Shown: positions 25,019 through 35,200, counted from the first letter of the stretch. The stretch: DNA of 64,000 nt from Flectobacillus sp. BAB-3569 (GCF_002270355.1 NZ_NJFZ01000022.1:62001-126000); one strand, 5' to 3'. Program-made: numbers and translations. The notes: a model not told the origin generated them from the sequence alone.

Positions 25019-25894
25019 ATGTATAGACTATTCCAGTTCATTTCAAAGCAACGAGCTTTTATTGTGTTCGTACTTTTGGAAGTACTGAGTTTGTGGATGT
25101 TTTATTCATATAATAATTACCCCAACGCTGTTTTTTTCAATACGACTAATTACTACGCAGCCAAAGCTCTCGAAACGTCCAATTCTATCGCTGAATTTTA
25201 TAATCTCCGTAATGTCAATCAAGATTTAGCTATGGAAAATAAGCAGTTGCGGGAAACGGTGTTGAAGCTTCAAGCACAGCAATTGGTACAGCCTAAGGTA
25301 AATTATAAAGCAGACTCTATCGTAGCTGCACGTTTTCAGCCGATTGTTGCTAAAGTAACAGAGTTGACTACCAATCAGTTCAATAACTATATCACCATCG
25401 ACAAAGGTACTGCCGATGGCTTGGCTCCTGGTATGGGGGTGATTTCTTCGACGGGTGTTGTTGGTAAAATCAAATCCTGCTCAGAACATATGTCACGTGT
25501 GATTTCGGTATTACACTCCGAATACACCATGTCAGCCAAGATTAGACGAAATAACGAAATTGGTTCGGTAAAGTGGGACGGGAAAAATCCTGAGCTTTTG
25601 GAAATGACCGATGTATCTCGCTATAAATTAGTTAAACAACGAGATACCATTGTAACTTCTGATTACAATTATGTATTCCCAGCAGATATTGCGATTGGAT
25701 ATGTGACCAAAGTTGGTGTCAAAAAAGATATGACTTTTCACGATATTCAGTTGAAAGTAGCAACTAATTTCAACACGCTCTCGTATGTTTACGTAATCAA
25801 GAATAGGTTGGAGAAGGAAGTGAAGCAATTAGAAGAAACTCCTGAGAATAAAACTCCTCAGACTTCAAAAGCGCCACAAACAACTAAACCATAA
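25019..25894 (+). CDS. mreC: Rod shape-determining protein MreC
   Basis: 291 residues. One N-terminal membrane helix (FIVFVLLEVLSLWMFYSY), a coiled coil (residues 60-95, NQDLAMENKQLRETVLKLQAQQ), then the periplasmic beta-barrel domain with the family motif NYITIDKGTADGLAPGMGVISSTGVVGKI. MreC links MreB to the wall synthases RodA/PBP2. The C-terminus is a short P/T/K-rich tail. pbp2 and rodA do not follow mreD here. Confidence 0.95.
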   Translation: MYRLFQFISKQRAFIVFVLLEVLSLWMFYSYNNYPNAVFFNTTNYYAAKALETSNSIAEFYNLRNVNQDLAMENKQLRETVLKLQAQQLVQPKVNYKADSIVAARFQPIVAKVTELTTNQFNNYITIDKGTADGLAPGMGVISSTGVVGKIKSCSEHMSRVISVLHSEYTMSAKIRRNNEIGSVKWDGKNPELLEMTDVSRYKLVKQRDTIVTSDYNYVFPADIAIGYVTKVGVKKDMTFHDIQLKVATNFNTLSYVYVIKNRLEKEVKQLEETPENKTPQTSKAPQTTKP

Positions 25895-25941
25895 GTAGAA
25901 AAGGAGCTACCCACTCTCACCGAAAATTAAGAACCAAGTAA

Positions 25942-26448
25942 ATGACTCTTCGAAATATTATCCCAGAAGTTTTAACTTTTATATTCTACTTGTTGTTACA
26001 AGTGTTTTTTGTACGACAGCTAGTTTTCTTTGATTATGCATTTTGCTTTGCTTATGTAGCAGCTGTATTGTTATTACCATTTGAAACGAGCCGTTTGCAA
26101 TTGGTAATTCTAGGGTTTGTAGCAGGTTTGTTTGTAGATATATTTTATAATACCACTGGTGCTAATGCGGCCGCAACAACATTGATTGCGTATTTGCGAC
26201 CGTCAATCATTACCTTATTAACGCCCCAAAGAGGATATGACGAACGTCAAGTACTCACGTTGCGTTCGATGGGCTTTGGTTGGTTTATTTCTTACTTAGG
26301 TATTCTTACGCTGATTCACCACTTTGTTTTGTTCATGTTAGAGGCATCTGATTGGGGCTTGTTCTTTCAGGTGATACTCAAAGTCTTAGCTAGTATTATT
26401 TTCACTAACACTGTTATTGTTATTCTGCAATTTTTCAGAAAAGAATAA
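25942..26448 (+). CDS. mreD: Rod shape-determining protein MreD
   Basis: 168 residues, five or six membrane helices and little else (VLTFIFYLLLQVFFVRQLVFFDYAFCFAYVAAVLLLPFET... FVAGLFVDIFYNTTGANAAATTLIAYLRP). Identified by hydropathy, size, the motif GLFVDIFYNTTG typical of Bacteroidota MreD, and position 47 bases after mreC. Inner-membrane partner of MreC in the elongasome. Confidence 0.88.
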   Translation: MTLRNIIPEVLTFIFYLLLQVFFVRQLVFFDYAFCFAYVAAVLLLPFETSRLQLVILGFVAGLFVDIFYNTTGANAAATTLIAYLRPSIITLLTPQRGYDERQVLTLRSMGFGWFISYLGILTLIHHFVLFMLEASDWGLFFQVILKVLASIIFTNTVIVILQFFRKE

Positions 26449-26741
26449 AGGAATATCTTGAAAAACAGTTGTTTGTTTGGATTTCGCGAGTCGTCGGTAG
26501 AGCTTTACTTCCATATTACTCCTGCTTTATTGATTGGAGAGAGCTTTACAATGAAGAATGCCAGTTATGCCTTTTTGTCATAAAATTGATAAAAATCATT
26601 CTTGGCAGATTGTTTGTACATGATAGTATTCAAGCGTTTGAGAATTTAGAGACAGAGTCAACGAGATAGTGAATGTAGTAGAGCTGTACTCTGTCGAACG
26701 ATTGGATAATGTGTTTTTAAAAAAGAGACTCATCATCAGCT

Positions 26742-27362
26742 ATGTCAGAGCAAGAAGAAATCCCAACTCTCCAAACCTATTCGGAAACCGAAAAACATAG
26801 AGTTTTCGAAAAGGAGTTTATGCCCCATATAGATTCTATGTACAACTTTGCGTTTCGTCTTACCAACGATGAGGACGATGCCAATGATCTTGTGCAAGAT
26901 ACCTACTTAAAAGCATTTCGCTTTATCAATTCTTTTGAAGAAGGAACTAATGCCAAAGCTTGGTTGTTCAGAATCCTGAAGAATAGCTTTATCAACGATT
27001 TCAGAAAGAAATCGAAAGAACCTTCAAAAGTAGATTACCAAGATGTAGAAACAACCTACAACTCGGAGGAAGATGCTGAAACTACTCAAACAGTAGATTT
27101 ACGTGCCGAAACTGTCCAAGACTTGATTGGAGACGAAATAGCCAATGCGCTCAACTCGCTTCCTGTAGATTTTAGAACAGTGATTATCCTCTGCGACATC
27201 GAAGGATTTACGTATGAAGAAATGGCCAAAATCCTAGATATTCCTATTGGTACTGTACGCTCACGCTTACACCGTGCTCGTATGCTCCTCAAAGAGAAAC
27301 TGAAAAGTTATGCCAAAAATTTAGGATATGATGTCAATGCTGACACTTTGGCAGAAAATTAG
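26742..27362 (+). CDS. ECF-type RNA polymerase sigma factor
   Basis: 206 residues. Region 2 (FNFAFRLTNDEDDANDLVQDTYLKAFRFINSFEEGTNAKAWLFRILKNSFINDFRKKS, about 38-95; core-binding and -10 recognition) and region 4 (LNSLPVDFRTVIILCDIEGFTYEEMAKILDIPIGTVRSRLHRARMLLKEKL, about 135-188; -35 recognition). The two are joined by an acidic linker (DVETTYNSEEDAETTQ). The small Cys-rich protein at 27543 is its probable anti-sigma factor. Regulon unknown; in related systems such pairs answer oxidative or envelope stress. Confidence 0.92.
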   Translation: MSEQEEIPTLQTYSETEKHRVFEKEFMPHIDSMYNFAFRLTNDEDDANDLVQDTYLKAFRFINSFEEGTNAKAWLFRILKNSFINDFRKKSKEPSKVDYQDVETTYNSEEDAETTQTVDLRAETVQDLIGDEIANALNSLPVDFRTVIILCDIEGFTYEEMAKILDIPIGTVRSRLHRARMLLKEKLKSYAKNLGYDVNADTLAEN

Positions 27363-27542
27363 CTATCCGATAGGTGACATAAATCAGTAATTGAAAAACT
27401 TTTTTACAAAACTGGAATTTTTTTTTTGTCACTCTGTTCAATAACTACTTGATTTATATCAAAATACAAAAAGTTTATCGTTTGCTTTGACAAATAGATT
27501 CATTAGAAAATAACCAAGTTAACTGCTTAATTCTATAAAGAC

Positions 27543-27824
27543 ATGATTTCCGAGGCTGAGAAGGTGCAAGGGACTCCCCAACAAAAGAAGACTCATTGCG
27601 AACATGAGGGCGAATGTATGAAACTTGTTCAACTCATTGTAGATGGACAGGCGACAGAGGAGCAAATGGCTCAATTCAAAAATAACATGGCAAAATGCTT
27701 GCCATGCGAGAATGGCTATGAATTAGAGAAATGTATCAAAGACGCCATGCAATTAAGAATAGAAAAGAAATGCGTGCCTACTTCTTTGATTGATTGTATC
27801 AAGAAAAAAATAAGCGGCTTGTAA
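27543..27824 (+). CDS. Probable zinc-binding anti-sigma factor
   Basis: 93 residues, soluble, with HCEHEGEC near the start, KCLPC in the middle and two further Cys (EKCIKD, KKCVP). It resembles small Bacteroidota anti-sigma factors of the RsrA/ZAS type (MKLVQLIVDGQATEEQ... CLPC... LEKCIKD). The classic zinc motif is H-x3-C-x2-C; here the His position before CLPC is Asn (NMAKCLPC), so zinc, if bound, must use other ligands such as the N-terminal His/Cys cluster. It lies 180 bases after the ECF sigma gene; a terminator follows. Confidence 0.75.
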   Translation: MISEAEKVQGTPQQKKTHCEHEGECMKLVQLIVDGQATEEQMAQFKNNMAKCLPCENGYELEKCIKDAMQLRIEKKCVPTSLIDCIKKKISGL

Positions 27825-27851
27825 AATAACAAACACTAAGCAGAGCTTTTG

Positions 27852-27904
27852 AAAGGTTATTAGGTTGTCCTAGTATTTGGATACGACTTAATAACCTTTT
27901 GCTT
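27852..27904 (+). terminator. Terminator of the sigma/anti-sigma unit
   Basis: AAAGGTTATTAGGTTGT pairs with ACGACTTAATAACCTTT (wobble pairs), then T-rich. Confidence 0.65.
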
Positions 27905-28051
27905 TTGGGGCACTCGGCTCGCTTTGTCATATCAATAAATAATGAGTATTTTTGAAAAATAATTGGTGTGTGAAATACAACTTTTCTCTTTAGGAAGAAG
28001 CGTTTTATAAAATCACAATACCAATCTTTTATTCCCTAAAATTTTTAAGCA

Positions 28052-28621
28052 TTGGAAAACGGCAAACTTATCATTTTTTCGGCTCCATCTGGTTCAGGTA
28101 AAACTACTATCGTAAAGCACCTTTTGGCTAATAACTCTAACTTGGGTTTTTCTATTTCGGCATGTACTCGTGACAAACGTGGTCGTAACGAAGAAAATGG
28201 AAAGGATTATTACTTTATGACACCCGATGAATTCAAACAAAAAATTGTTCAACAAGAATTCGTAGAATGGGAAGAGGTATACCCAGGCGCTTATTATGGT
28301 ACACTCAAATCAGAAATCGAAAGATTGTGGTCAGAAGGAAAGCATGTGATTTTTGATGTGGATGTACGTGGTGGCGTAAAGTTGAAAGAGTACTATCAGG
28401 AACGCGCGCTGTCAATTTTTGTGAAAGTACCTAGCGTAGAAGAATTAGAAAAAAGACTTCGCGAACGTGGTACCGACTCTGAAGATTCTATCTCGAAAAG
28501 AGTTTTTAAAATGAACTTCGAAATGTCTTTCCAAGACCAATTTGACGTAGTATTGTTGAACGACAATTTGGATGAAGCCGTAGCAAAAGCACAAAAGCTT
28601 TTTGACGATTTTACAAAATAA
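28052..28621 (+). CDS. gmk: Guanylate kinase
   Basis: 189 residues. Phosphorylates GMP to GDP. P-loop [15 protein letters not shown] at residues 10-24, GMP-binding region [27 protein letters not shown] and [14 protein letters not shown], lid region [13 protein letters not shown]. The start is TTG: an in-frame TAA lies two codons upstream (28046-28048) and no ATG exists between that stop and the P-loop, so the TTG is well supported. nadD and an epimerase-like gene follow. Confidence 0.96.
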   Translation: MENGKLIIFSAPSGSGKTTIVKHLLANNSNLGFSISACTRDKRGRNEENGKDYYFMTPDEFKQKIVQQEFVEWEEVYPGAYYGTLKSEIERLWSEGKHVIFDVDVRGGVKLKEYYQERALSIFVKVPSVEELEKRLRERGTDSEDSISKRVFKMNFEMSFQDQFDVVLLNDNLDEAVAKAQKLFDDFTK

Positions 28622-28632
28622 TTATAACGCAC

Positions 28633-28680
28633 AAAAGGGTTGTTGGTAAATCAAATTATTGATTTGCTAACAACCCTTTT
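28633..28680 (+). terminator. Hairpin between gmk and nadD
   Basis: AAAAGGGTTGTTGGTAAATCAA pairs with TTGATTTGCTAACAACCCTTTT, wobble pairs only, then TTTTG. Terminator or attenuator; the nadD ATG is 19 bases further. Confidence 0.7.
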
Positions 28681-28698
28681 GTTTTGATATCTATTCGA

Positions 28699-29271
28699 AT
28701 GAAAATAGGCTTGTTTTTTGGTTCTTTCAATCCCATTCATGTGGGGCACTTGATTGTTGCCAATGTAATGGCTACTACTACCGACCTCGACCAAGTATGG
28801 TTTATAGTTTCGCCACAAAATCCTTTCAAGAAAAATAAATCGCTTTTGCATGAGTTCGACCGTTTGGATATGGTCGAGAAAGCTATTCAAGATAATCCAC
28901 TTTTTCGCGTATCGAATATCGAGTTTTCGATGCCAAAGCCTTCTTATACCATTGATACCTTGATTCGCTTGCAAGAAAAACATCCGAATTATGAGTTCAA
29001 ACTAATTATCGGTGGGGATAATCTGGCACAATTCCCGAATTGGAAAAATGCAGATAAAATTCTTGAATACTTTGGCTTGTATGTTTACCCAAGACCAAAC
29101 TCTGAACCGAGTGACTTAGAAAAGCATCCTAATGTCCAATTGGTAAAAGCGCCATCGTTGGATATTTCGGCCACATTTATTCGTGATTGTATCAAAAACG
29201 GACAGCCGATAAGATATATGGTGCCCGAAGACGTAGAAGAGCATATTCAGAGAAAGAAGTTTTATCAATAA
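28699..29271 (+). CDS. nadD: Nicotinate-nucleotide adenylyltransferase
   Basis: 190 residues from the ATG at 28699 (a TTG five codons upstream is less likely because it abuts the terminator hairpin). Makes deamido-NAD from nicotinate mononucleotide and ATP. Nucleotidyltransferase signature GLFFGSFNPIHVGHL (4-18), KLIIGGDNLAQFPNWKN in the middle and the C-terminal ISATFIRD, corresponding to the family's ISxTxxR. Confidence 0.95.
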   Translation: MKIGLFFGSFNPIHVGHLIVANVMATTTDLDQVWFIVSPQNPFKKNKSLLHEFDRLDMVEKAIQDNPLFRVSNIEFSMPKPSYTIDTLIRLQEKHPNYEFKLIIGGDNLAQFPNWKNADKILEYFGLYVYPRPNSEPSDLEKHPNVQLVKAPSLDISATFIRDCIKNGQPIRYMVPEDVEEHIQRKKFYQ

Positions 29272-29282
29272 ATATCACCAAG

Positions 29283-30104
29283 ATGAAAATAGCGATTTTA
29301 GGATGTGGTTGGTTGGGTTTTCCTTTGGGAAAAAATCTTGTAGCCAAAGGTCATCAAGTTGTAGGTTCGGTCACTTCCGAAGCCAAAACTATTCCCTTAT
29401 CTGAGGCAGGAATTCAGCCTGTGGTATTGCAGCTCAATCCTGAAGCCAACGAAGCAATATTATCTGATTTTTTAGCGGCAGACTTATTGGTAATTGCTAT
29501 TCCGCCAAGAGCGGGTAAATATGGTGACTCTTTTCACGTAGAGCAAATGAAAGGAATTTTACCTACTCTTCAGAAGTCAACAATTCAAAAAGTAGTATAT
29601 ATTTCATCGACCTCTGTATATCCTGATCTGGGTCAAGTTGCAACAGAAGATAGCGAGGTAATCCCAACTCATAGTTTGATTCAGGTCGAAAACTTATTGA
29701 AAAATGCTTTAGGAGAAAACGTAACCATTTTACGTTGTGGGGGCTTGATGGGACAAGAGCGTATTCCTGCGAAGTATTTTGCAGGAAAAACTATCAATAC
29801 GGGCGCTATTCCCGTCAATTATGTACATCAGGAAGATGCAGTTGGCGTGGTAACGACAATTCTTGAAAAGGGAATATTTGGAGAAACCTTCAATGTCGTA
29901 TCACCAGAGCATCCTGTTAGGAAAGAAGTATATCTAAAAAATTGTGCAGAGCTAGGTTTTGCCGAGCCTATTTTTGTTGAACCAGAAACAACCGTACCTT
30001 ATAAAGTGATTGATGCTACAAAATTGCTCAACAAGGCTGGATATGAGTTTCGTTATGCCAATCCTTTGGATTATAAGTATTACGACGTTGTTTGTGTAAA
30101 ATAA
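29283..30104 (+). CDS. NAD(P)-binding epimerase/SDR-like protein
   Basis: 273 residues from the ATG at 29283, twelve bases after nadD. Rossmann start MKIAILGCGWLGFPLGKNLVAKGHQVVGSV (GxGxxG), then VVYISSTSVYPDLG and YVHQEDAVGVVTTIL as in extended SDR proteins of the YeeZ type. The usual catalytic YxxxK is not evident (position occupied by THSLIQVENLLK), so oxidoreductase activity is doubtful. The longer upstream frame overlaps nadD and is not credible. Function unknown. Confidence 0.82.
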   Translation: MKIAILGCGWLGFPLGKNLVAKGHQVVGSVTSEAKTIPLSEAGIQPVVLQLNPEANEAILSDFLAADLLVIAIPPRAGKYGDSFHVEQMKGILPTLQKSTIQKVVYISSTSVYPDLGQVATEDSEVIPTHSLIQVENLLKNALGENVTILRCGGLMGQERIPAKYFAGKTINTGAIPVNYVHQEDAVGVVTTILEKGIFGETFNVVSPEHPVRKEVYLKNCAELGFAEPIFVEPETTVPYKVIDATKLLNKAGYEFRYANPLDYKYYDVVCVK

Positions 30105-30205
30105 GTCTATTTACGAAACAGCGATGAAAAGTAGAGAATAAAGCAAAGGATTGGTAAATTAGGGTAGAAAGTATTTATATAAAATTTCACCTTAATTTAA
30201 AATTC

Positions 30206-30883
30206 ATGAAACTACACATTGGTATCTCTCTCTTCATTTGTTGTTGGCTCCTAGGCAATCAAGCGTTTGGGCAAAGTATCTCCATTAGTATTAGCTCAGG
30301 AAACCCCGAATTATCCTCTGGAATTGCCAAAGGAAGTGGTTTTTTACAATTCAAAAACTACAACTTATTTGAAGTCTATCGTATGCTGTTGGCAGAGCAG
30401 AAAATTTCATTAGAAAAGCCTACAGATGTAATAGTAAAGACCGAAAATGTCAATGTAATCTTGCGCACAGATTCGCTATTATTAGAAGATGGAAAAATGG
30501 TGCTAATGGATTCGTTGCTGAAAAGATATAACCAGAAAGTACGATATAAAAATAAGATAGAGGATAGATGGGTACTTTCGGTAGATGATGCAAAGAAGTT
30601 AGCAACATTTGTGACCCAAAATCTGATGCCCGGAATGGTTCAAAGTAAGTCGTTCAATGGTTCGGAGTTATCTGTAGTTAATATGAGTATTCCTGAAATA
30701 ATTGCTGCGGTAGCAGATTTGATTAAGACTCCTATTGAAAACCAAGTTTACGATCATATTGACCAAAAATATAGTATGGATATTAAATTGAATCCTATTT
30801 CATCTCTCACACAACAATTCAAACTCAAAGGACTTACATATATACAGCAACCTACCGAAATTCGAATAGCAGTGATAGAATAA
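30206..30883 (+). CDS. Secreted DUF3738-like protein
   Basis: 225 residues with a signal peptide (MKLHIGISLFICCWLLGNQAFGQ). The C-terminal half follows the DUF3738 pattern: MSIPEIIAAVADLIKTPIENQVYDHIDQKYSMDIKLNP, then LTQQFKLKGLTYIQQPTEIRIAVIE, i.e. strand, 'pV.D.Tgl.gkYD.dL', and a terminal strand. Similar domains occur alone or attached to thioredoxin-like or TonB-system proteins; role unknown. The match is by eye. Confidence 0.6.
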   Translation: MKLHIGISLFICCWLLGNQAFGQSISISISSGNPELSSGIAKGSGFLQFKNYNLFEVYRMLLAEQKISLEKPTDVIVKTENVNVILRTDSLLLEDGKMVLMDSLLKRYNQKVRYKNKIEDRWVLSVDDAKKLATFVTQNLMPGMVQSKSFNGSELSVVNMSIPEIIAAVADLIKTPIENQVYDHIDQKYSMDIKLNPISSLTQQFKLKGLTYIQQPTEIRIAVIE

Positions 30884-30906
30884 AAACTATTCATCTCAAA
30901 TTTAGT

Positions 30907-30972
30907 GTATGAGCGAATGAGTGATTATTATCTGAATTTTACTGGTAGAGAAGCAATGCTTTGCGTCTGTAG
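30907..30972 (+). repeat. REP-like element, subtype with TGC loop (copy a)
   Basis: GAGCGAATGAGTGATTATT, about 20 variable bases, then GTAGAGAAGCAATGCTTTGCGTCTGTAG written here in two parts (GTAGAGAAGCAA-TGC-TTTGCGTCTGTAG). The same order occurs at 63193-63250. Confidence 0.65.
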
Positions 30973-31013
30973 TGTTAGAATATTAATCACTCATGCACTA
31001 AATCACAAATTAC

Positions 31014-31868
31014 TTAAAGCCCAGTCCTAATTTGCTCTACCAGATAGGCATATTTTCTTGCTACAGGTACTTGTCCATTTTGATTGATTAAATGCAAGCG
31101 ATAGCCTTGCGCATTTCCTGATATTTTTTCTACTTGAGATAGATTGACAATGAATGAGCGATGACATCTGAGAATATGGGTGTTTTCAGGAATTTGCCCC
31201 TCCAATCTTGTAAGACTACTACGAAGTATGGTTTTGCACAAAGTTTCATTTTCTAGAAAATATACCGTGCAATAGTTATCACTCGATTCGATGTAAAGAA
31301 GTTGATTGACCTGAATCACTATTTTATCTTTTTCATTTTCGGCTACCAAGTTTAATAGTAGTTCCTCTTCTGTTTGAGTAGTAGAAGGTGCAACGATATT
31401 GGTAGGAGCTAGGGCGTATTTTTTGAGGTGATAAATGTAATTGATAAGCACTATCATAGTGGCAGGGAATATGCCTAAAACCAAGGTGTATATCAACATG
31501 GCAACATAACCATCAACTTGAACATCTGTCAAATGAGTGGCAGCGCTATAGGCAACATTGCCGCAAGCAATTGAAAATAGGTTAAATGCAACATAGAGCA
31601 TTTCTTTTCCTACAGTCCAATTTTCGCTTGCAAAGCTGATCGAAAAGATGCGAGGTATTACAAAATAGTTGAACAACATCATGAAGGTACTCACCAATCC
31701 AAAACCTGACAATATCCAAGGTTTGCTTGGGTCGTGCCAATTAGCAGAGCCAAAGGGTTGAAAGTAATTCAAAAAAGAGGCGATAAATAAACCAGTGGCA
31801 ATTGATAAAACTATACTCTTTCGAGGAGTTGCGTTATGAGGATAAGGCTGAGAGAGTATTTTAAACAT
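31014..31868 (-). CDS. Membrane-bound LytTR-type DNA-binding regulator
   Basis: 284 residues. Four membrane helices in the first 150 residues (KSIVLSIATGLFIASFLNYF, GFGLVSTFMMLFNYFVIP, LYVAFNLFSIACGNVAY, LIYTLVLGIFPATMIVLINYIYHL), then a C-terminal LytTR domain (about 185-284: IQVNQLLYIESSDNYCTVYF, RSSLTRLEGQIPENTHILRCHRSFIVNLSQVEKISGNAQGYRLHL). This four-helix plus LytTR build is common in Bacteroidota; signal and targets are unknown. Repeats and a terminator lie on both sides. Confidence 0.88.
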   Translation of the reverse strand: MFKILSQPYPHNATPRKSIVLSIATGLFIASFLNYFQPFGSANWHDPSKPWILSGFGLVSTFMMLFNYFVIPRIFSISFASENWTVGKEMLYVAFNLFSIACGNVAYSAATHLTDVQVDGYVAMLIYTLVLGIFPATMIVLINYIYHLKKYALAPTNIVAPSTTQTEEELLLNLVAENEKDKIVIQVNQLLYIESSDNYCTVYFLENETLCKTILRSSLTRLEGQIPENTHILRCHRSFIVNLSQVEKISGNAQGYRLHLINQNGQVPVARKYAYLVEQIRTGL

Positions 31869-31922
31869 TAGCTTTTTAATTAATAGAATGATTGCTGAAT
31901 AAGTTAGATGAATATTTTTACA

Positions 31923-31948
31923 TAGGGACGTAATGCTTTACGTCTTAG
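31923..31948. repeat. REP-like element, subtype with loop (copy b)
   Basis: TAGGGACGTAA-TGCT-TTACGTCTTAG: 7-base perfect inner arms, related to the element at 30945. Confidence 0.55.
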
Positions 31949-32086
31949 GGTAAATTGCTAAAACGGAGATTCAACCTCAAGCAAAAATAGAGAAAGCGTA
32001 AGATTTATTGAAATATTGACAAAGAAAACAATTTAGTGAATTATGATTGAGTGAGTAATTATGCAAAAATTTGTATTCTACCCGTA

Positions 32087-32189
32087 GAGACGCAATCATT
32101 GCGTCTCAATGATTGTGTCAGAAGCCATTTATATTGAGCATAGTAGCATCAAAAAAGCGGTCGAAAAACTATTTTTCGACCGCTTTTTT
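32087..32189 (-). repeat. Composite repeat: REP-like palindrome plus tail plus terminator (copy 3)
   Basis: GAGACGCAAT-C-ATTGCGTCTC (32087-32107), tail GAAGCCATTTATATTGAGCATAGTAGCATC, then the hairpin at 32151-32189. The tail and hairpin are almost the same as at 39304-39371. Confidence 0.8.
32151..32189. terminator. Terminator of the ThuA-fusion gene (part of composite repeat)
   Basis: 18-base perfect arms, A6-GCGGTCG-A5 and its complement, 3-base loop, A/T runs on both sides so active in both directions. Confidence 0.85.
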
Positions 32190-32271
32190 GATAAAACGTG
32201 GAGAACAATCCCAATCCTAAAAAATTAGAGATGACTCATGTTTTATATGCTAAAATCACTCAATACATTTC

Positions 32272-35200
32272 TTATTTTACCGCAGTAATGTCCGAAACAG
32301 CAAAAAGAGCTTTGTCTTTTGCTTCAGGATTTACAAAAACAAAATAGAGGTTTTGTGTACCTGTAGCATCTGCCAAACCTAATTTTACAGGTTGTGTATT
32401 GCCTTTACCTACCTCTACCGAACTTAATACTTTACCTGTTGGCGAGCCAATATGCAACTCGATTTTACCTCCTACGGTACGCTCGTCAGAGGCAAAAGCT
32501 GCCACATCAAAAGCTTTTAAACCTGTTAGGTCAATGTTTTCGAAGCCAATATATCCTTGGTTTTTAGTAGCCGCTACGATTTCACCCAAACCATCAACTT
32601 TTAGCTTTTGAGTTTCTTTTTGAACATCATAGCTTGTTGCTCTAAATTTGGCACTTCTCAAGGTAACAGTTTTGGTAGCATTTTGAGCTCCAAGGTTTCC
32701 TGCGCCTTTGTCGGTATAACTAGCTGAGAAAATGTACGTACCAGCTTTGCCAGTATCTTTGGTCAGATATTCACCTTTTACAGGCTTGCTTGCTTTGCTG
32801 TCATCCGCCAACGACAAGATATATTTTACCATTTCGGTAGCATCTGCTTTGCTTACTTGTGGGTGCGCAGCCATAGCTTGTTCGCCCCAAACGCCACCAC
32901 CACCTTTGATGATTTTGTCAGAAAGTTTACCTTCTATTTGGAAAGCACCTTTGTATTTTTTGGCTACTTCTTTGTAAGCTGGTCCGATAGATTTTTTATC
33001 AATTGAGTGACAAGCCTTACAGTCAGACAATTCAATCAAGCGTTTTCCTGACAATACGCTCATATTTTGTTGGTGACCTTGTGCAATGATGGTTTTATCA
33101 AATCCTTCAAGATAGTCGATATTTACTTGTACATCTTCCGCTTTGATTTTTTTGTTATCTAAAGAACCATCTTCTTTGTCAGCAACTTTTACTTCGTAAG
33201 CTACTTTCTCATCATTCCAATAAAATGACTTATTGCCTTTGATGTTCAAGGCTACTTTCGGAATATCATTTCCTACTTTAATTTCTACAGAAGCCTCTGA
33301 TACATTACCTGTTACATCTTTTACTTTGAGTGTAGCCTGATAAATACCTGATTTTGTAAAAGTAAAACTAGGGTTGTTTAGCTTACTTTTGGGTGCACCT
33401 TTTGCAAACGACCATTCGTAACTAAGTACATCGCCATCATAATCTTTTGTACCTACAGAAGAGAAATTTACTTTGAGTGGCACAGCGCCAGCTACCTTAT
33501 CAGCACTGATTTGTACAACAGGCTTACGGTTGCCAGCATTGAATTCGATACGAGACAAACGAGCATCTTCATTTTGAGCAAACCAGTTTTGACCATATTC
33601 CAATACATATAAAGCACCATCTTTAGCAAATTGCATATCCATTGGGTGACTAAATACCGTATTTGGCATAAAGCGCTCCATCGAAACAAAATCACCGTTT
33701 GGTTTCATCGTAACGATATTGATAAAGTCACGTGCCCAGTCATAAGCAAAGAATTTTCCATCAAAGTATTTCGGAAACTTGACATTCGAGTTTTGATAAT
33801 CATTGATATAGTACACAGGGCCACCCATGGCATTACGTCCGCCTTTACCAACAATAGGGCCAAACTCTGGCGAGTCGGCATACGGATAGTAAATAAAGGC
33901 TTTTTGTGCTGGAGGTAATTCTCTCAAACCTGTATTATGTGGCGAATCGTTGATAGGTTTCAGTGGGTCAAACTTGTTACCTGTTGACTTATCTTCAAAG
34001 TTACGTTGATTATAAGCGCGGTTGTCAGCAACAAACAAAGGCCAACCAAAATAACCAGCTTTACGAGCTTGGTTTACTTCGTCATGACCACGAGGACCAT
34101 ATTTGTCTGAGTTTTCACCCGCATCTGGACCAACTTCTCCCCAATACAAATAACCAGTGTGTTTATCTACTGAAATACGATAAGGGTTACGATTACCCAT
34201 TACATAAATTTCAGGACGAGCTTTTTCAGTACCTACAGGGAAAAGGTTACCTTCTGGAATGGTGTAAGAACCGTCGTCAGTTGGTTTAATTCTTAAGATT
34301 TTTCCTCTTAAATCGTTAGTATTTGATGAGGTAGCACGAGCATCCCAACCTGCACGACCTGCACGGTTGTCGATAGGAGCAAAGCCCTCTGACGCAAATG
34401 GGTTGGTGTCATCGCCAGTCGAGAGATATAGATTACCTTTATTGTCCCATTCGATAGAGCCACCAGTGTGACAACAGTCAGTACGTTTTACTGGAACTCT
34501 CAACAACGTTTTTTCAGAAGCAAATACCAGTGTATCTTTTACATCGTCATAAACAAATCTAGAAAGTCGGTTGGCAGTATCAGCACCAGCAACTTCATAA
34601 GACGGACTATAGAACAAGTAAATCCATTTGTTTTGATTGTATTTCGGGTCAATATTTATGCCCATTAAACCGTATTCAAATTTTGAATATACGCGCAAGT
34701 CAGCTGCTACTTTAGTTTTTTTCGTAACAGGATTATATACTTTTAGTAAACCTTTTCTTTCAGTAAATAACACTTTACCATTATCCAAAACAGCCAATTC
34801 GGTTGGTTCATCAAGGTTTTTGTCTAATACAATTTTGGTAAAACGGTTTTCTTCTGGCGCATATTCGCTACGAGCTTTTGAGTAGTCTAATGCCGAACCA
34901 GAAGCTGCCCATTGCAAGCCTCCCCAAATATGTGTCATTGGAATTTCGTCTGAGAAAGTCTCGTGTGTATGTCCCCAGTTAGTATAAAATGCACGTCCAC
35001 CGTCATATTCATGATACCAAGACATAGGGTGAAAATCACCCATTTTACCTTCTTTGTAAGAGTTTTCGTCTACCGTAATTAGCACTTTAACGTCTTTGTT
35101 AAACTCTTTGAAATCATAGAATTCATCTTTTCTTTCAAAAGTCGTAGGCAAAGTACTTGTCGAGATATGGTTTTTATCGGTTACCGTAAATTTACCCATC

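Larger units (their letters stand above)
31869..32271. other. Repeat-bearing intergenic region
   Basis: 403 bases without a gene. It holds two REP-like palindromes (31923, 32087) and a terminator (32151). The left 50 bases may carry the LytTR gene promoter, but no clear box is seen. Confidence 0.5.

Noticed and set aside
26602-26618. Sigma-54-like sequence TTGGCA-N5-TTTGTA before the ECF sigma gene
   Set aside because: The -12 GC is GT, and no sigma-54 activator gene is near; one such near-match is expected by chance.
26469-26669. 66-residue plus-strand frame between mreD and the ECF sigma gene
   Set aside because: Non-ATG start, mixed composition, no domain, no promoter. The 293-base gap seems to be leader DNA.
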